Position numbers and translations under genes: made by a program. From Valencia hispanica (taxonomy: Eukaryota; Chordata; Actinopteri; Cyprinodontiformes; Valenciidae), in NCBI GenBank assembly GCA_963556495.2, contig OY747713.1:50751328-50815327 (forward strand): DNA of 64,000 nt, in the 5' to 3' direction. This document shows positions 9,322-19,262 of the stretch, one piece after another. Position 1 is the first letter of the stretch; every line of letters starts with the position of its first letter. Under the pieces are notes generated by a model, which saw nothing but the letters and a program-made list of their open reading frames with translations, was not told where the DNA came from and searched no databases.

Positions 9322-12300
9322 ATGGCATTCACTAGACCAGCAACAACAACAGGACAAGAAATTAGGTTTACTAGCTTTAACTGTAAAGGGCTCAATAATC
9401 CTTTAAAACATAGTAAAATATTATATCATGTTCATCATCAATTAGGGGCTCAAATTATATTCTTCCACGAGACTCATTTGAAAAATGTGGATCATATGAA
9501 ATTAAAAAAGAGTTGGATAGGTCACATTTACCATTCTTCCTTTAATAGTAAATCTAGAGGAGTCGATATCCTTTTAAGAAAGTCTGTTCCTTTTGTGCAC
9601 TTGCAAACAAATTCTGACACAAATGGGAGATTTATTAAAGTTACCAGCACTATCCATAATATCCCCATAGCTTTAGTAAACGTTTATGCCCCCAATTATG
9701 ATGATGACATTTTTTTTAAACACTTGTTCACACAACTTCCAGATATGTCTTTACATCGTTTGATAATGGGTGGGGATTTTAATTGCTGGTTCGATCCCCA
9801 ACTAGATCGGTCCTCTAAAAAAACTGCAGCTATCTCCTGTTCGGCTAGAGTTCTTAATTCTTTCATGACAGAGTTTGCTGTCTCTGACCCATGGCGATTC
9901 CTGAATCCTCAATAAAAGGCATATTCTTTTTTCACCCCAGTCCACCACACTTTTACTCGCATTTACTTTTTCTTATTGGATAATAGACTCTTGGCTTCTT
10001 TATTGGATTGCAGGTATGAGGCAATTGTATTATCTGACCATGCACCAGTTTTAATTGATATAAAATTTCAGTCACATTGTGGCCAATCAGTGCGGCGCCT
10101 GAACACTCGTCTTTTGTCAAATGAAAATTTTGTTTCTTTTATTGAACAGCAGATTGACTTTTTTTAGCTAATAACAAGTCACCTGATATTTCGGCTTCCT
10201 TGCTGTGGGAAACATTGAATGCCTTTATCCGAGGAGAAACAATTTCATATATGAAATATGAAAGTAAAATAAGAAGAGAAAAACTTTTTAAATTGACATG
10301 CCGCATCTCCCAATTAGATGCACTATATGCAATTTCCCCATCTCCAAATTTATATAAGGAACGCCTTGTACTTCAATCTGAATTTGATATATTAATGACA
10401 CAACACACTACCGAATTACTGCTTCAGTCTGGTGCTCACTTTTATGAACATGGCGACAAAGCGGGGAATCTGCTGGCACACCAAATTCGGCAGGTGTCTG
10501 CATCACGTCAAATACCTCAAATTTTAGGGCACAAGGGATCGCACACGACCCAACTGAGATAAATTTAGCCTTCACTAACTTTTACTCTTCTTTATATTCT
10601 TCAGAGTGCACCCCTTCAGAGTCTGATTTGAACTAGTTCTTTGAAGATCTCGATGTCCCGTCTATTGGACAGGTGACTGCTGAGGATCTGGAGAAACCTC
10701 TTACTATAATGGAGCTCACTAGTTATTAAGTCCCTCCAAGGGGGTAAATGCCCTGGTCCTGATGGGTAACATGAAAGTAATGATGGAGGAGATGCGAATG
10801 GACATTGTGGGCAGTTTTGAGACTATAATTGCTGATGTTGTTAGGCGGGAAGTCACGGGCGCTAACCTAACCCTAACCTGTACCAAGGAAGCCCTGATCT
10901 CTTTGGATGCCGAAAAGGCCTTTGACAGGGTGGAATGGTCATATTTATTTCACACCATTAAAAAAATTGGATTTGGAGACAATTTTCTTTCTTGGATTAA
11001 ATTGCTTTATTCAGACCCACATGCATCAATTCGAACCAATGATGTACAATCGGCATATTTCCGTCTCAATCGCTCCACCCGGCAGGGATGTCCATTAAGT
11101 CCTTTGATTTTTGCTTTTTCAATAGAACCCCTTGCAATTGCATTGATATTAAACCCAAGAATTCATGGAATATTTCGCAACGGGCTTGAAACAAAAATTT
11201 CCCTGTATGAAGGTGATTTACTTTTATATGTTTCTCATTTGAGCTCCTCCATTCCAGCAGCTCTTAAAACACTAATGGACTTTGGTAAATTGTCAGGCTA
11301 CAAATTAAATTAAATTAAAGAGTGAATTTTTTCCTGTTAACTCTTCAGTTCAAAATTTCCCCTTGCATACCTTGCCATTTAAAATTTCCCAGCATAGTTT
11401 CACGTACTTGGGGATTAAAGTTACTTCTAAGTTTGGAGATCTTATTGCCGCAAATTTTTCCCCTTTGATGTTGCGATTTAAAGAAGATTTTGACCACTGG
11501 TCAATCTTGAATCTTTCACTGGTTGCATGAATTAATTGTGTTAAAATGAATATCCTTCCCCGGTTCTTATATTTGTTTCTGTGTATTCCAATTTTTCTTA
11601 CACAATCTTTTTTCAAAAAACTTGACACTATGGTTCGTGAATTTATCTGGGATAAAAAAGTTCCTTGTTTACGTATACAATATTTGCAGAGATCCAAAAA
11701 ACTTGGGGGCATGGCTCTACCAAATTTTAGATTTTATTATTGGTCTTGTAATATCAGAATATTTAGATACTGGCTTCAATCTGATCCATCAAAAGTTATT
11801 TCCTGGCTTGCTATGGAGGCGAATTCCGTTAAACCAACTTCACTTCTAGCCTTACTTCATTCTCTTATTCATTCACTAGTCACTTTGTATACAAGCAACC
11901 GGATTGTAAATTATTCACTAAAGATATGGTGTCAGTTTAAACGATATCTTGGCTTGCAATCTCTACATGCCCCACTGGCATGTAATCATATCTTCCCACC
12001 CTCTCTCATTGACACAGTGTTTACCTCATGGTCCAAAATGGGTATTAAATCATTTAAAGACATGTTCATGGATATATGGTTTTATGGTTTTATTCAGAAG
12101 ACATTTTCAACTTTCCCTAATAGTCCGGGCGATACTCCTCTCGATTTATTTTTACAGCCTATTCCAACACTAAAAGGTGCCATTTCTATAATATATAATA
12201 AGATTTTCTCTGTTCACTCACTACCCGCAAACACGATTAAAAACCTATGGGAAACAGATTTGGGTGAAGCTATCTCAGAGGATACTTGGTCACAAATTTT

Positions 12301-12836
12301 GTTGCTGGTTCATAGTTCATCTATTTGTGCCAGACATAGCCTCATTCAATGCAAATTAATACATAGAATATACTATACTAAAGTCCGTCTTTCTAAAATG
12401 TATCCAAATGTATCTCCATCATGTGACCGGTGCCAGCATCCCTCTGCCAATCTAATTCAGACTTTTTGGCTCTGTCCACAACTAACTGCTTATTGGAACA
12501 AAATCTTTGACATAATGTCACAAGTCATTGGTAAACACCTTCATCCAGGTCCGTTCTTGGCATTGTTTGGTATCTTACCATCACATATTTATCTATCATC
12601 GTCTTAAAAAACAGCTCTCACTTTTATGTCCTTCCTTGCCCGCAGAGTCATTTTATGCAAATGGAAAATGTCCTTCACCCCCTTCATATGTCCGTTGGCT
12701 TAGGGATCTTTTATATTTCCTCAAACTAGTAAAGATCCGCTTCATCATAAAAGATTCACATGACAAATTCACTGAAACTTGGAACCCCCTATTTGTACTT
12801 TTAATAAGTATTGACTTTCCCTTTGTTCCAGACTAA
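9322..12836 (+). pseudogene. L1-A ORF2: endonuclease and reverse transcriptase, broken
   Basis: The first piece (9322-9915) is an APE-type endonuclease: SFNCKGLNNP, FFHETH (catalytic Glu), SRGVDILL, NVYAPN, MGGDFN. The LSDHAPV end is at about 10035. The RT follows with GKCPGPDG (10742), SLDAEKAFDRVEW (10900), RQGCPLSP and a degenerate active-site box, YEGD in place of YADD (near 11215). A C-terminal part (11546-12607, then 12836) has LGGMALPNF and a Cys-rich CDRCQHP region. Stops or shifts occur at 9915, 10167, 10562, 11313 and 12607. Between GPDG and SLDAEK, where 80-100 residues of RT fingers are expected, there is only the pasted ORF1 segment. The enzyme cannot be functional. Confidence 0.88.
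10767..10863 (+). repeat. 97-bp copy of L1-A ORF1 inside ORF2
   Basis: This segment matches ORF1 bases 3814-3910 in direct orientation, with two substitutions noticed (GCAATT to GCAGTT and GACGTT to GATGTT). It replaces RT sequence between the GPDG and SLDAEK motifs. The left join has a short shared word (TAACATG). The right join runs into CTAACCTAACCCTAACCTG before RT sequence resumes. Confidence 0.92.
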
Positions 12837-13141
12837 AGTAAATCTTGGGCTGGTATATGGTTAATAATTACAACTGATGAACCCTAAAACCAATTTTCTC
12901 CTGACACCTGACCCCCCTTTTTATTTTTCCTTTGTATATCTTATTTACTTTCATTTAAATTTCTTATCTATTTAAATATATATATATATATTCTTTTTTT
13001 TTTGGGGTGGGTGGGATATGGGCGTTCTGTTCTGTTTTCAGTTTTTTTTTCATATCCATATATGGTACTGTTCGACATTGTGAATGTATATTTGATCTGT
13101 TATGTGCCTAAAAATGTTAAAATAAAGTAAAAAAAAAAAAA

Positions 13142-13156
13142 AGAAAGAGCAGCAGC
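13142..13156. repeat. Right copy of 15-bp target-site duplication of L1-A
   Basis: Exact repeat of 3545-3559. The first one or two bases could also be counted as the end of the poly-A tail, so the duplication is 13 to 15 bp. Confidence 0.9.
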
Positions 13157-13535
13157 CAACGATGGCCGGCAGCATCCAGCTTCGCTGATGTTAAGATATA
13201 GGTAAGTGGATTGTTATCACTGACCACTGTGAAATTTGCTCCATACAGGTGGTCTTGAAACTTTTGTCACACTCCACTTCAGTGCCAAAAACTCAAGTTC
13301 ATGATCTGGATAACGACTTTCCCTGGATCAAAATCCTCTACTGGCATAAGCTAAAACCCTAAGCTTTCCTTCTTGCTCTTGGTAAAGGGCAATACCCAGT
13401 CCCATGGTGCTGGCATCTGTGTGAAGAATGTAAGGCAATGCCGGATTAGCAAAACCCAAGACTGGTGGGGTGGTAAGTTTGTCAATAAGGGTACTAAAAG
13501 CTAACTGGCATTCAGGACTCCAGGACTTCAGGAAA
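13142..13535 (-). pseudogene. Ty3/gypsy pol, RT/RNase H junction (right half)
   Basis: Read on the minus strand, this gives the end of RT and the RNase H domain: SWSPECQLAFSTLIDKL, PPVLGFANP, the HTDAS catalytic motif, YASRGF, a YPDHELEFLALKW stretch, SDNNPLTY and KLDAAGHRW. Two frame changes are needed to read through. It continues without loss into the left half at 3559 once the L1-A insertion is ignored. Upstream gag, protease and most of RT are not found right of 13535, where L1-B begins, nor right of L1-B, so they were deleted or lie elsewhere. Confidence 0.85.
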
Positions 13536-13609
13536 AATATATAAAAAATAGAAAACAAATAAATTAAACAAGACAAAATAAACACATTCCACGGATTGAG
13601 TAAGTCCAC

Positions 13610-14285
13610 AATCACATCATGGTGAAATAGGTGGATGTGTACCCCATTGCTGAATAAATTCCAGTGATAGAATTTTTTCAAACTGCTGTGCCCTCCCTTT
13701 GGCAACATAAGTCAATTTTTCCAGTATGATATAGTTTGCCATTTCCTTAACCCGCATGTTTACTGAAGGTAGGTCAATTTTTTCCAGTAAAGTGCAATTA
13801 GCCTTCTGGCTTGTAGCAGTCCGAAATCAATCAAGGCTGATTTGCTTGAAGATATCCCATGGTCTATCGGGTAGATCCCTAATATAAAAAGTTTTGCTTG
13901 GTGAGGTATATTAACCCCAACAATTCTTGATATGGTTTGTCCCACTTCCCTCCAGTACTTTTGCAACTTTGGGCATACCCAAACACAATGGAAGAGTGTA
14001 CCTCGTTCATCTGTACGTTTCGGCCAAGTGTCTGGTATGTTAGGAGACCAGCTGTTCAGGTTAACTGGGGTTATATACGTCCGCATCAACCACTTGTACT
14101 GTAACAACCTAATTTTTACATTCACAGTTTGTGTCTGGGCTTTAAAGCAGGCCTCATTCCATTCCTCCTCTGATATAGTCTCGTTAATATCGCAAAATCC
14201 ATGCCTCCAATCTGTCAGTGGAGGACTCTGCATCGTATGATAGCAATAAAGAATAGTATAAGGATATTTGACCCCTTCCTCTAAA
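13610..14285 (-). pseudogene. L1-B ORF2 C-terminal end (left of Maui-2)
   Basis: Open minus-strand frame 14285-13760 with DWRHGFCDI, TDERGTLFHCVWVCP (the Cys/His-rich C-terminal zinc knuckle region of L1 ORF2, HxVWxCP) and LLQARRLIALYWK, the usual end of the domain. A frame change then leads to a KGGHSSLKKFYHW piece. It completes L1-B ORF2 once Maui-2 is removed. Confidence 0.8.
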
Positions 14286-14415
14286 GTGTAGAAGTTGTGC
14301 TCCCTGTAAGCTGTTTGGTGTTCAGACTCTCTTGAATTGATCTTGTTTTCTCTGTGCTGAGGCCTTTCTAAGTTATTTTATTTTAACACACAAGCACACT
14401 TGCTCTCTCTGTCAG

Positions 14416-15240
14416 ATGTTTAGTTACTTCCCTGCCTCCTTTAGTGATAATGGTAACTGTAATAAATGTAATATTTTTGTAGCTTTGGAGGCGACGGTAT
14501 CAGAATTAGAAGCACGGCTCCGCGCTGTTGAAAAACCAGCAGATAGCCGAAGCCCATTAGCCAGCGCGGAGCCAACAAGGATAGAATCCCCTAGCTGTCC
14601 TCTGGTAGAGCCTGCGCAGCCGGGACCTCAGGCCGGCTGGGTGACGGTACGTAGGAAGCATAGTTCTAGGACCCAGCCCACGGGCCACCACCAACCGGTC
14701 CGCGTTTCTAACAGATTTTCCCCGCTCAGCGACACACCCGCTGAGAAGCTGACCCTGGTAATTGGCAGCTGCATAGTCAGAAACGTGGCATTAGAGACAC
14801 CATTGACCATAGTGAAATGCTTGCCAGGGGCCAGAACTGGCGACATCAAATCCTACCTGAAACTGCTGGCTAAAGATAAGCGTAAATACAGTAAGATTGT
14901 TATTCACGCTGGCGGTAATGACACCCGCTTACGCCAATCGGAGGTCACTAAAATTAGTGTTGCTTCGGTGTGTAAGTTTGCCAAAACAATGTCAGACTCT
15001 GTAATCTTTTCTGGTCCCCTGCCTGATCGGACCAGTGACGACATGTTTAGCCGCATGCTGTCATTCCATCAATGGTTGTCTAGGTGGTGTCCTGCAAACG
15101 ATGTGGGCTACATTGATAACTGGAGAACATTTTGGGGAAAACCTGGTCTGATCCGGAGAGACGGCATCCATCCCACTTTGGATGGAGCAGCTCTTCTTTC
15201 TAGGAATATGGCCGAATTTATTAGTCCTCCAAAACACTGA
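14416..15240 (+). CDS. Maui-2 ORF1: SGNH/GDSL-type esterase protein, N-terminally shortened
   Basis: 274 residues without a stop. The ATG used here is internal compared with Maui-1, which begins about 23 residues earlier; the upstream start was lost in a deletion of roughly 185 bp. Domains: CNKCN cysteine pair (about residue 15), short coiled coil ([10 protein letters not shown]), a Pro-rich linker, then the esterase fold. Block I is VIGSCIVRN (about residue 116), block [11 protein letters not shown] (about 164) and block V DGIHPT (about 249). The presumed nucleophile is Cys here (GSC) but Ser in Maui-1 (GSS), so esterase activity is doubtful. Confidence 0.83.
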   Translation: MFSYFPASFSDNGNCNKCNIFVALEATVSELEARLRAVEKPADSRSPLASAEPTRIESPSCPLVEPAQPGPQAGWVTVRRKHSSRTQPTGHHQPVRVSNRFSPLSDTPAEKLTLVIGSCIVRNVALETPLTIVKCLPGARTGDIKSYLKLLAKDKRKYSKIVIHAGGNDTRLRQSEVTKISVASVCKFAKTMSDSVIFSGPLPDRTSDDMFSRMLSFHQWLSRWCPANDVGYIDNWRTFWGKPGLIRRDGIHPTLDGAALLSRNMAEFISPPKH

Positions 15241-15469
15241 AAACCCAGGAACCAGACCAGGAAGTAGAGTCGTAGTTTAACCCACCTCTCTGCTGCTTCT
15301 GTACTGTTACCCACCCATTACCCTATAGAAACAGTGTCTTGCCCACGGCCAAAATTAAATGGATTAAAAGTTAAGCCAACAAAAGCAAATCATGGAAATC
15401 TCATAAAAATAAATACAACTTTGACTGATTAGAAAAATAAATCTATTAAATGTGGTTTATTAAACATAA

Positions 15470-18400
15470 GATCTCTCTCCTCAAAGACTTTGTTAGTAAA
15501 TGACTTGATTTGTGATAATCACATTGATTTCCTTTGTCTCACAGAAACCTGGTTGCAGCAGGAGGATTATGTCAGTATAAATGAGTCAACTCCTTCCAGT
15601 CATTTAAATTTTCACATTCCTAGAAATACTGGGCGAGGAGGAGTTGCAACCATTTTCCGTTCTGATTTACTAATTAGTCCCAGACCAATTGATAGCTACA
15701 GTTCTTTTGAATATCTAACCCTTAATTTTCCTCATCCAAGTTGCAAAACATTAAGACCATTTTTGTTTGTGGTTTTGTATCGTCCACCAGGCCCTTAATC
15801 TCAATTCTTGGATCAGATCTCAAATTTTTTATCTGATTTAGTATTAAATACTGATAGGGTTATTATAGTGGGGGAGTTTAATATTCATGTGCATACTGAA
15901 AGTGATAGCCTAAATGCAGCCTTAAATGCTATTTTAGACTCAATTGGCTTTACTCAAAAAGTACAGGGATCGACCCACTCGGGTAAACACACTTTGGACC
16001 TTGTACTGACATTCGGTATTGAGTGTGAGGAAATAACAGTCCACCCACATAACCCGGTCCTGTCTGACCACTTCTTGATAACTTTTGAATTTACTTTAAC
16101 TGACCATCTTAAATCTGAAAGAAAATTTCATTATAGTAGAGCTTTATCAGACAATGCTGTAACAATTTTTAAAGAATCTGTTCCATTCTTACTTTCCTTA
16201 GTGTCTCAGGGTAACACAGTGGATGGCAGCAATTCTATCTCTAAACCTTCAGAAATTGATGATCTGGTTCACAATGTTACGTCCTCATTCCGTTTGGCAT
16301 TAGATAGTGTAGCCCCCTTAAAAAAGAAAGTGGCTAGCCATAGGAGGCTGACTCCTTGGTTCAACGCAGAGTTGCATACTTTAAAGCAGAATACTAGGAA
16401 GTTGGAGAGAAAATGGCGCTCTACACACCTAGAGGATTCCTATTTAATAATAGTCTACTGCTGTATAAAAAGACCCTTCGACAAGCTAGAACAGCATAAT
16501 TTTCATCATTAATAGAGGCGAATGAAAACAATCCTAGGTTTCTTTTTAGTTCAGTTGCCAAACTTACACAGTCATAGCTCTGTTGAGCCAACTATTCCCC
16601 CAGCTCTTAGCAGTGATGATTTCATGGGATTCTTCATAAATAAAATTAATTCTATTAAAAATAAAATCATTGGCATCCTCCCAAACATGATTACTTCTTC
16701 CTCAGTAAATGAGGCAGTATCGGAAAGAACTGTACAAGCTCAGTTGTGCTCATGCTGTTTTGATTCAGACGAGCTTTCGGAATTATAAAAAATATTAGCC
16801 TCATCTAAACCTTCAACTTGTATGTTGGACCCAATTCCAACCAAATAATTTAAAGAAGTGTTCCATTTGGTTCCTGGCCCCATTTTGGATATGATGAATC
16901 TATCCTTAGTAAACGGATACGTACCACAGGAATTTATAATAGCCGCGATTAAAACTTTACTCAAGAAATCTTCCCTTGATCAAGATGACTTAGTGAATTA
17001 CAGACCTATATCTAACCTTCCTTTCTTATCTAAAGTCCTTGAGAAAATTGTTGCTAATCAAGTCTGTGAGCATCTAAACAGTAACGAGCGGTTTGAAGAG
17101 TTTCAGTCAGGTTTTAGAGCTCATCATAGCACTGAAACAGCACTGGTGAAAGTTACTAATGATATTCTCATGGCCTCAGATAATGGTCTTGGTTCTGTTC
17201 TGGTTTTGTTAGATCTCAGTGCTGCTTTTGACACAGTCGATCATAATATTCTCTTAGAAAGGCTTGAACATGTTGCAGGGATCAAAGGAACAGCACTAGG
17301 CTGGTTTAAATCATATTTGTCTGATAGACTCCAGTTTGTTCATCTAAATGATAAATCTTCACTCTCAAGGGTTACTTGTGGAGTTCCACAGGGTTCCGTG
17401 CTTGGACCAATTCTGTTCACCATATATATGCTCCCAATTGGTAGAATCATTAGACAGCATGGGATAAATTTCCACAGCTATGCAGATGATACACAACTAT
17501 ATTTATCCATAAATCCTGATGAACCCAGTCAGTTAAGTAGATTACAGGCATGTCTGGAAGACATAAAAACATGGATGACCCTAAACTTTTTGCTTTTAAA
17601 TTCTGACAAAACAGAAGTTGCTGTCTTTGGACCAGAAGTTCTTAAACAGAAACTTATTAGTCAATCACTTCATCTGGATGGCATTAAATTGGCCCCCAGT
17701 TCCCGCTACATGCTTGCTCAGTATGAGGGATTGCTGAAGGATTGCTGTGGTTGGAAAGTCTGCATCAACGGGGCCCAACCTCATGCCAATGACTGACGCA
17801 ATCTGCTGGGATTCCTTAAATAGGAACCTTTTTAACTGATTGGAATGTTTGTATAAATGTATTGAAATTACTTCTTGTTAAGTGCCTTGAGATGACATCT
17901 GTTGTGAATTGGCGCTATATAAATAAACTGAATTGAATTGAAATTAATAACGTAAAGAACCTCGGCGTTATTTTTGACCGAGACTTGACATTTAAATCCC
18001 ATATTAAACAGGTTTCTAGGATTTCTTTCTTTCACCTTCGGAATATTGCTAAAATTAGAAACATCCTGTCCAGGAGTGATGCTGAGAAACTAGTCCATGC
18101 ATTTGTTACCTCAAAGCTGGACTACTGTAATTCTTTACTATCAGGTAGTCCACAAAATGCCATTAAAAGCCTTCAGTTGATCCAAAATGCGGCAGCAAGA
18201 GTTCTGATGAATATTAAAAAGAGAGATCACATTTCTCCTGTTTTAGCTTTCCTTCATTGGCTCCCTGTTAAATCCAGAATAGAATTTAAGATCCTTCTTC
18301 TTACATATAAAGCCCTTAATAATCAAGCTCCATCATACATCAGAGATCTAATTGTTCCATATGTTCCTAACAGAGCCCTTCGCTCTCAGACTACAGGTTT

Positions 18401-18566
18401 ACTTGTAGTTCCTAGGATTTCTAAAAGTAGAATGGGAGGCAGATCTTTTAGTTATCAGGCTCCTCTCCTGTGGAACCAGCTCCGAGCTTTAGTCCGTGAG
18501 GCAGACACTCTGTTTACTTTTAAGGCCAGGCTTAAAACTTTCCTTTTTGATAAAGCTTATAGTTAG
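15470..18566 (+). pseudogene. Maui-2 ORF2: endonuclease and reverse transcriptase
   Basis: Endonuclease motifs: CLTETW (Glu), [22 protein letters not shown] (15874, Asp changed to Glu), GKHTLDLVL, LSDHF. RT motifs: [37 protein letters not shown] (motif A intact), [24 protein letters not shown] (motif C intact), NSDKTEV. Breaks: stop and shift at 15798-15808, loss of frame at about 16450-16520 and again at 16788-16858, and a 245-bp insertion at 17701. The C-terminal domain (HAFVTSKLDYCNSLL, LIQNAAARVL, LHWLPV, LWNQLRALVREA) is open. Of the Maui copies this has the best RT palm. Confidence 0.88.
17701..17945 (+). mobile_element. 245-bp truncated Maui tail inserted in Maui-2 ORF2
   Basis: The sequence repeats the last segment of the Maui 3'UTR (compare 19039-19262), including the GGCGCTATATAAATAAACTG motif and the TTGAA tail. 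It interrupts ORF2: Maui-3 at the same place reads directly from CCCCCAGT to AATAACGTAAAG. No duplication longer than about 3 bp flanks it. This is a 5'-truncated copy of the element landing in a relative of itself. Confidence 0.88.
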
Positions 18567-19262
18567 AGTGGCTAAGGTCATCCTGAGCTATCTCTGTAGT
18601 TATGCTGCTATAGGCTTAGACTGCTGGAGGACAGACTTACCAATTTTCTTCACTCTGCTACTTCCTTTTCTCCTACGACTCTCCAGTTGTATTACAGTAC
18701 ATTCTGTTATTTCGACTGTTAACTTTGTTTTCTCTCAGTGTTTTTCTCTCCATAGAAGATGTACCTGGTCTGGTATCCTGCTTGGCTGCAATGCCCCGTT
18801 GGACGGGGGGCATCGACTGAGATGATCCTCCCAGTAACTGAACATCCACTGTGTCCTTTTATCAACTTTTTACTTTCTGTAACATAGAAAGTTCTGTTAT
18901 ATCAGATCTTCTGTTCCTTCTGTGTCTCTGCTCTGTCTTCTCAAACCCCCAGACGGTCGTGGCAGATGGCCGCTCCTTCTGAGCCTGGTTCTGTTGGAGG
19001 TTTCTTCCTGTTAAAGGGGAGTTTTTCCTCTCCACCATCGCTACATGCTTGCTCAGTATGAGGGATTGCTGAAGGATTGCTGTGGTTGGAAAGTCTGCAT
19101 CAATGGGCCCCAACCTCACGCCAATGACTGACGCAATCTGCTGGGATTCCTTAAATAGGAAACTTTTTAACTGATTGGAATGTATTGAAATGACTTCTTG
19201 TTAAGTGCCTTGAGATGACATCTGTTGTGAATTGGCGCTATATAAATAAACTGAATTGAATT
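18567..19262 (+). other. Maui-2 3'UTR and 3' tail
   Basis: Non-coding end of Maui-2. It includes a conserved block with AGACGGTCGTGGCAGATGGC (near 18953), the CCACCATCGCTACATGC motif (near 19035) at which several other copies break, and the terminal GCGCTATATAAATAAACTG plus TTGAA pentamers. In L2-type LINEs this end is the part recognised by the reverse transcriptase. Confidence 0.8.

Larger units (their letters stand above)
3560..13141 (+). mobile_element. L1/Tx1-type LINE (L1-A), inserted in gypsy and split by Maui-1
   Basis: The element runs from a short 5'UTR (3560-3724) through ORF1 (3725-4579), an inter-ORF region interrupted by Maui-1, ORF2 (9322 to about 12836) and a 3'UTR that ends in AATAAAG (near 13122) and poly-A (13127-13141). 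Flanking 15-bp duplications and the intact 5'UTR suggest an insertion of nearly full length. Excluding Maui-1 the element is about 5.4 kb. ORF2 is disabled by many frame breaks and by a pasted ORF1 segment. Assignment to the L1/Tx1 group rests on the APE-type endonuclease, the SLDAEKAFDRVEW palm motif and the coiled-coil ORF1. Confidence 0.88.
14286..19262 (+). mobile_element. Maui/L2-type LINE (Maui-2) inside L1-B
   Basis: The most complete Maui copy in the window. It begins at TTGTGCTCCCTG (14287), the same point where Maui-1 starts to match, and ends in a repeated TTGAA tail (19243-19262). Order: 5'UTR, ORF1 (14416-15240), ORF2 endonuclease (15470-16512), linker, RT (16858-17700), a 245-bp inserted Maui tail (17701-17945), RT C-terminus (17985-18566) and a 3'UTR of about 690 bp. 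About 185 bp of 5'UTR and ORF1 start, present in Maui-1, are deleted near 14400. Confidence 0.9.
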
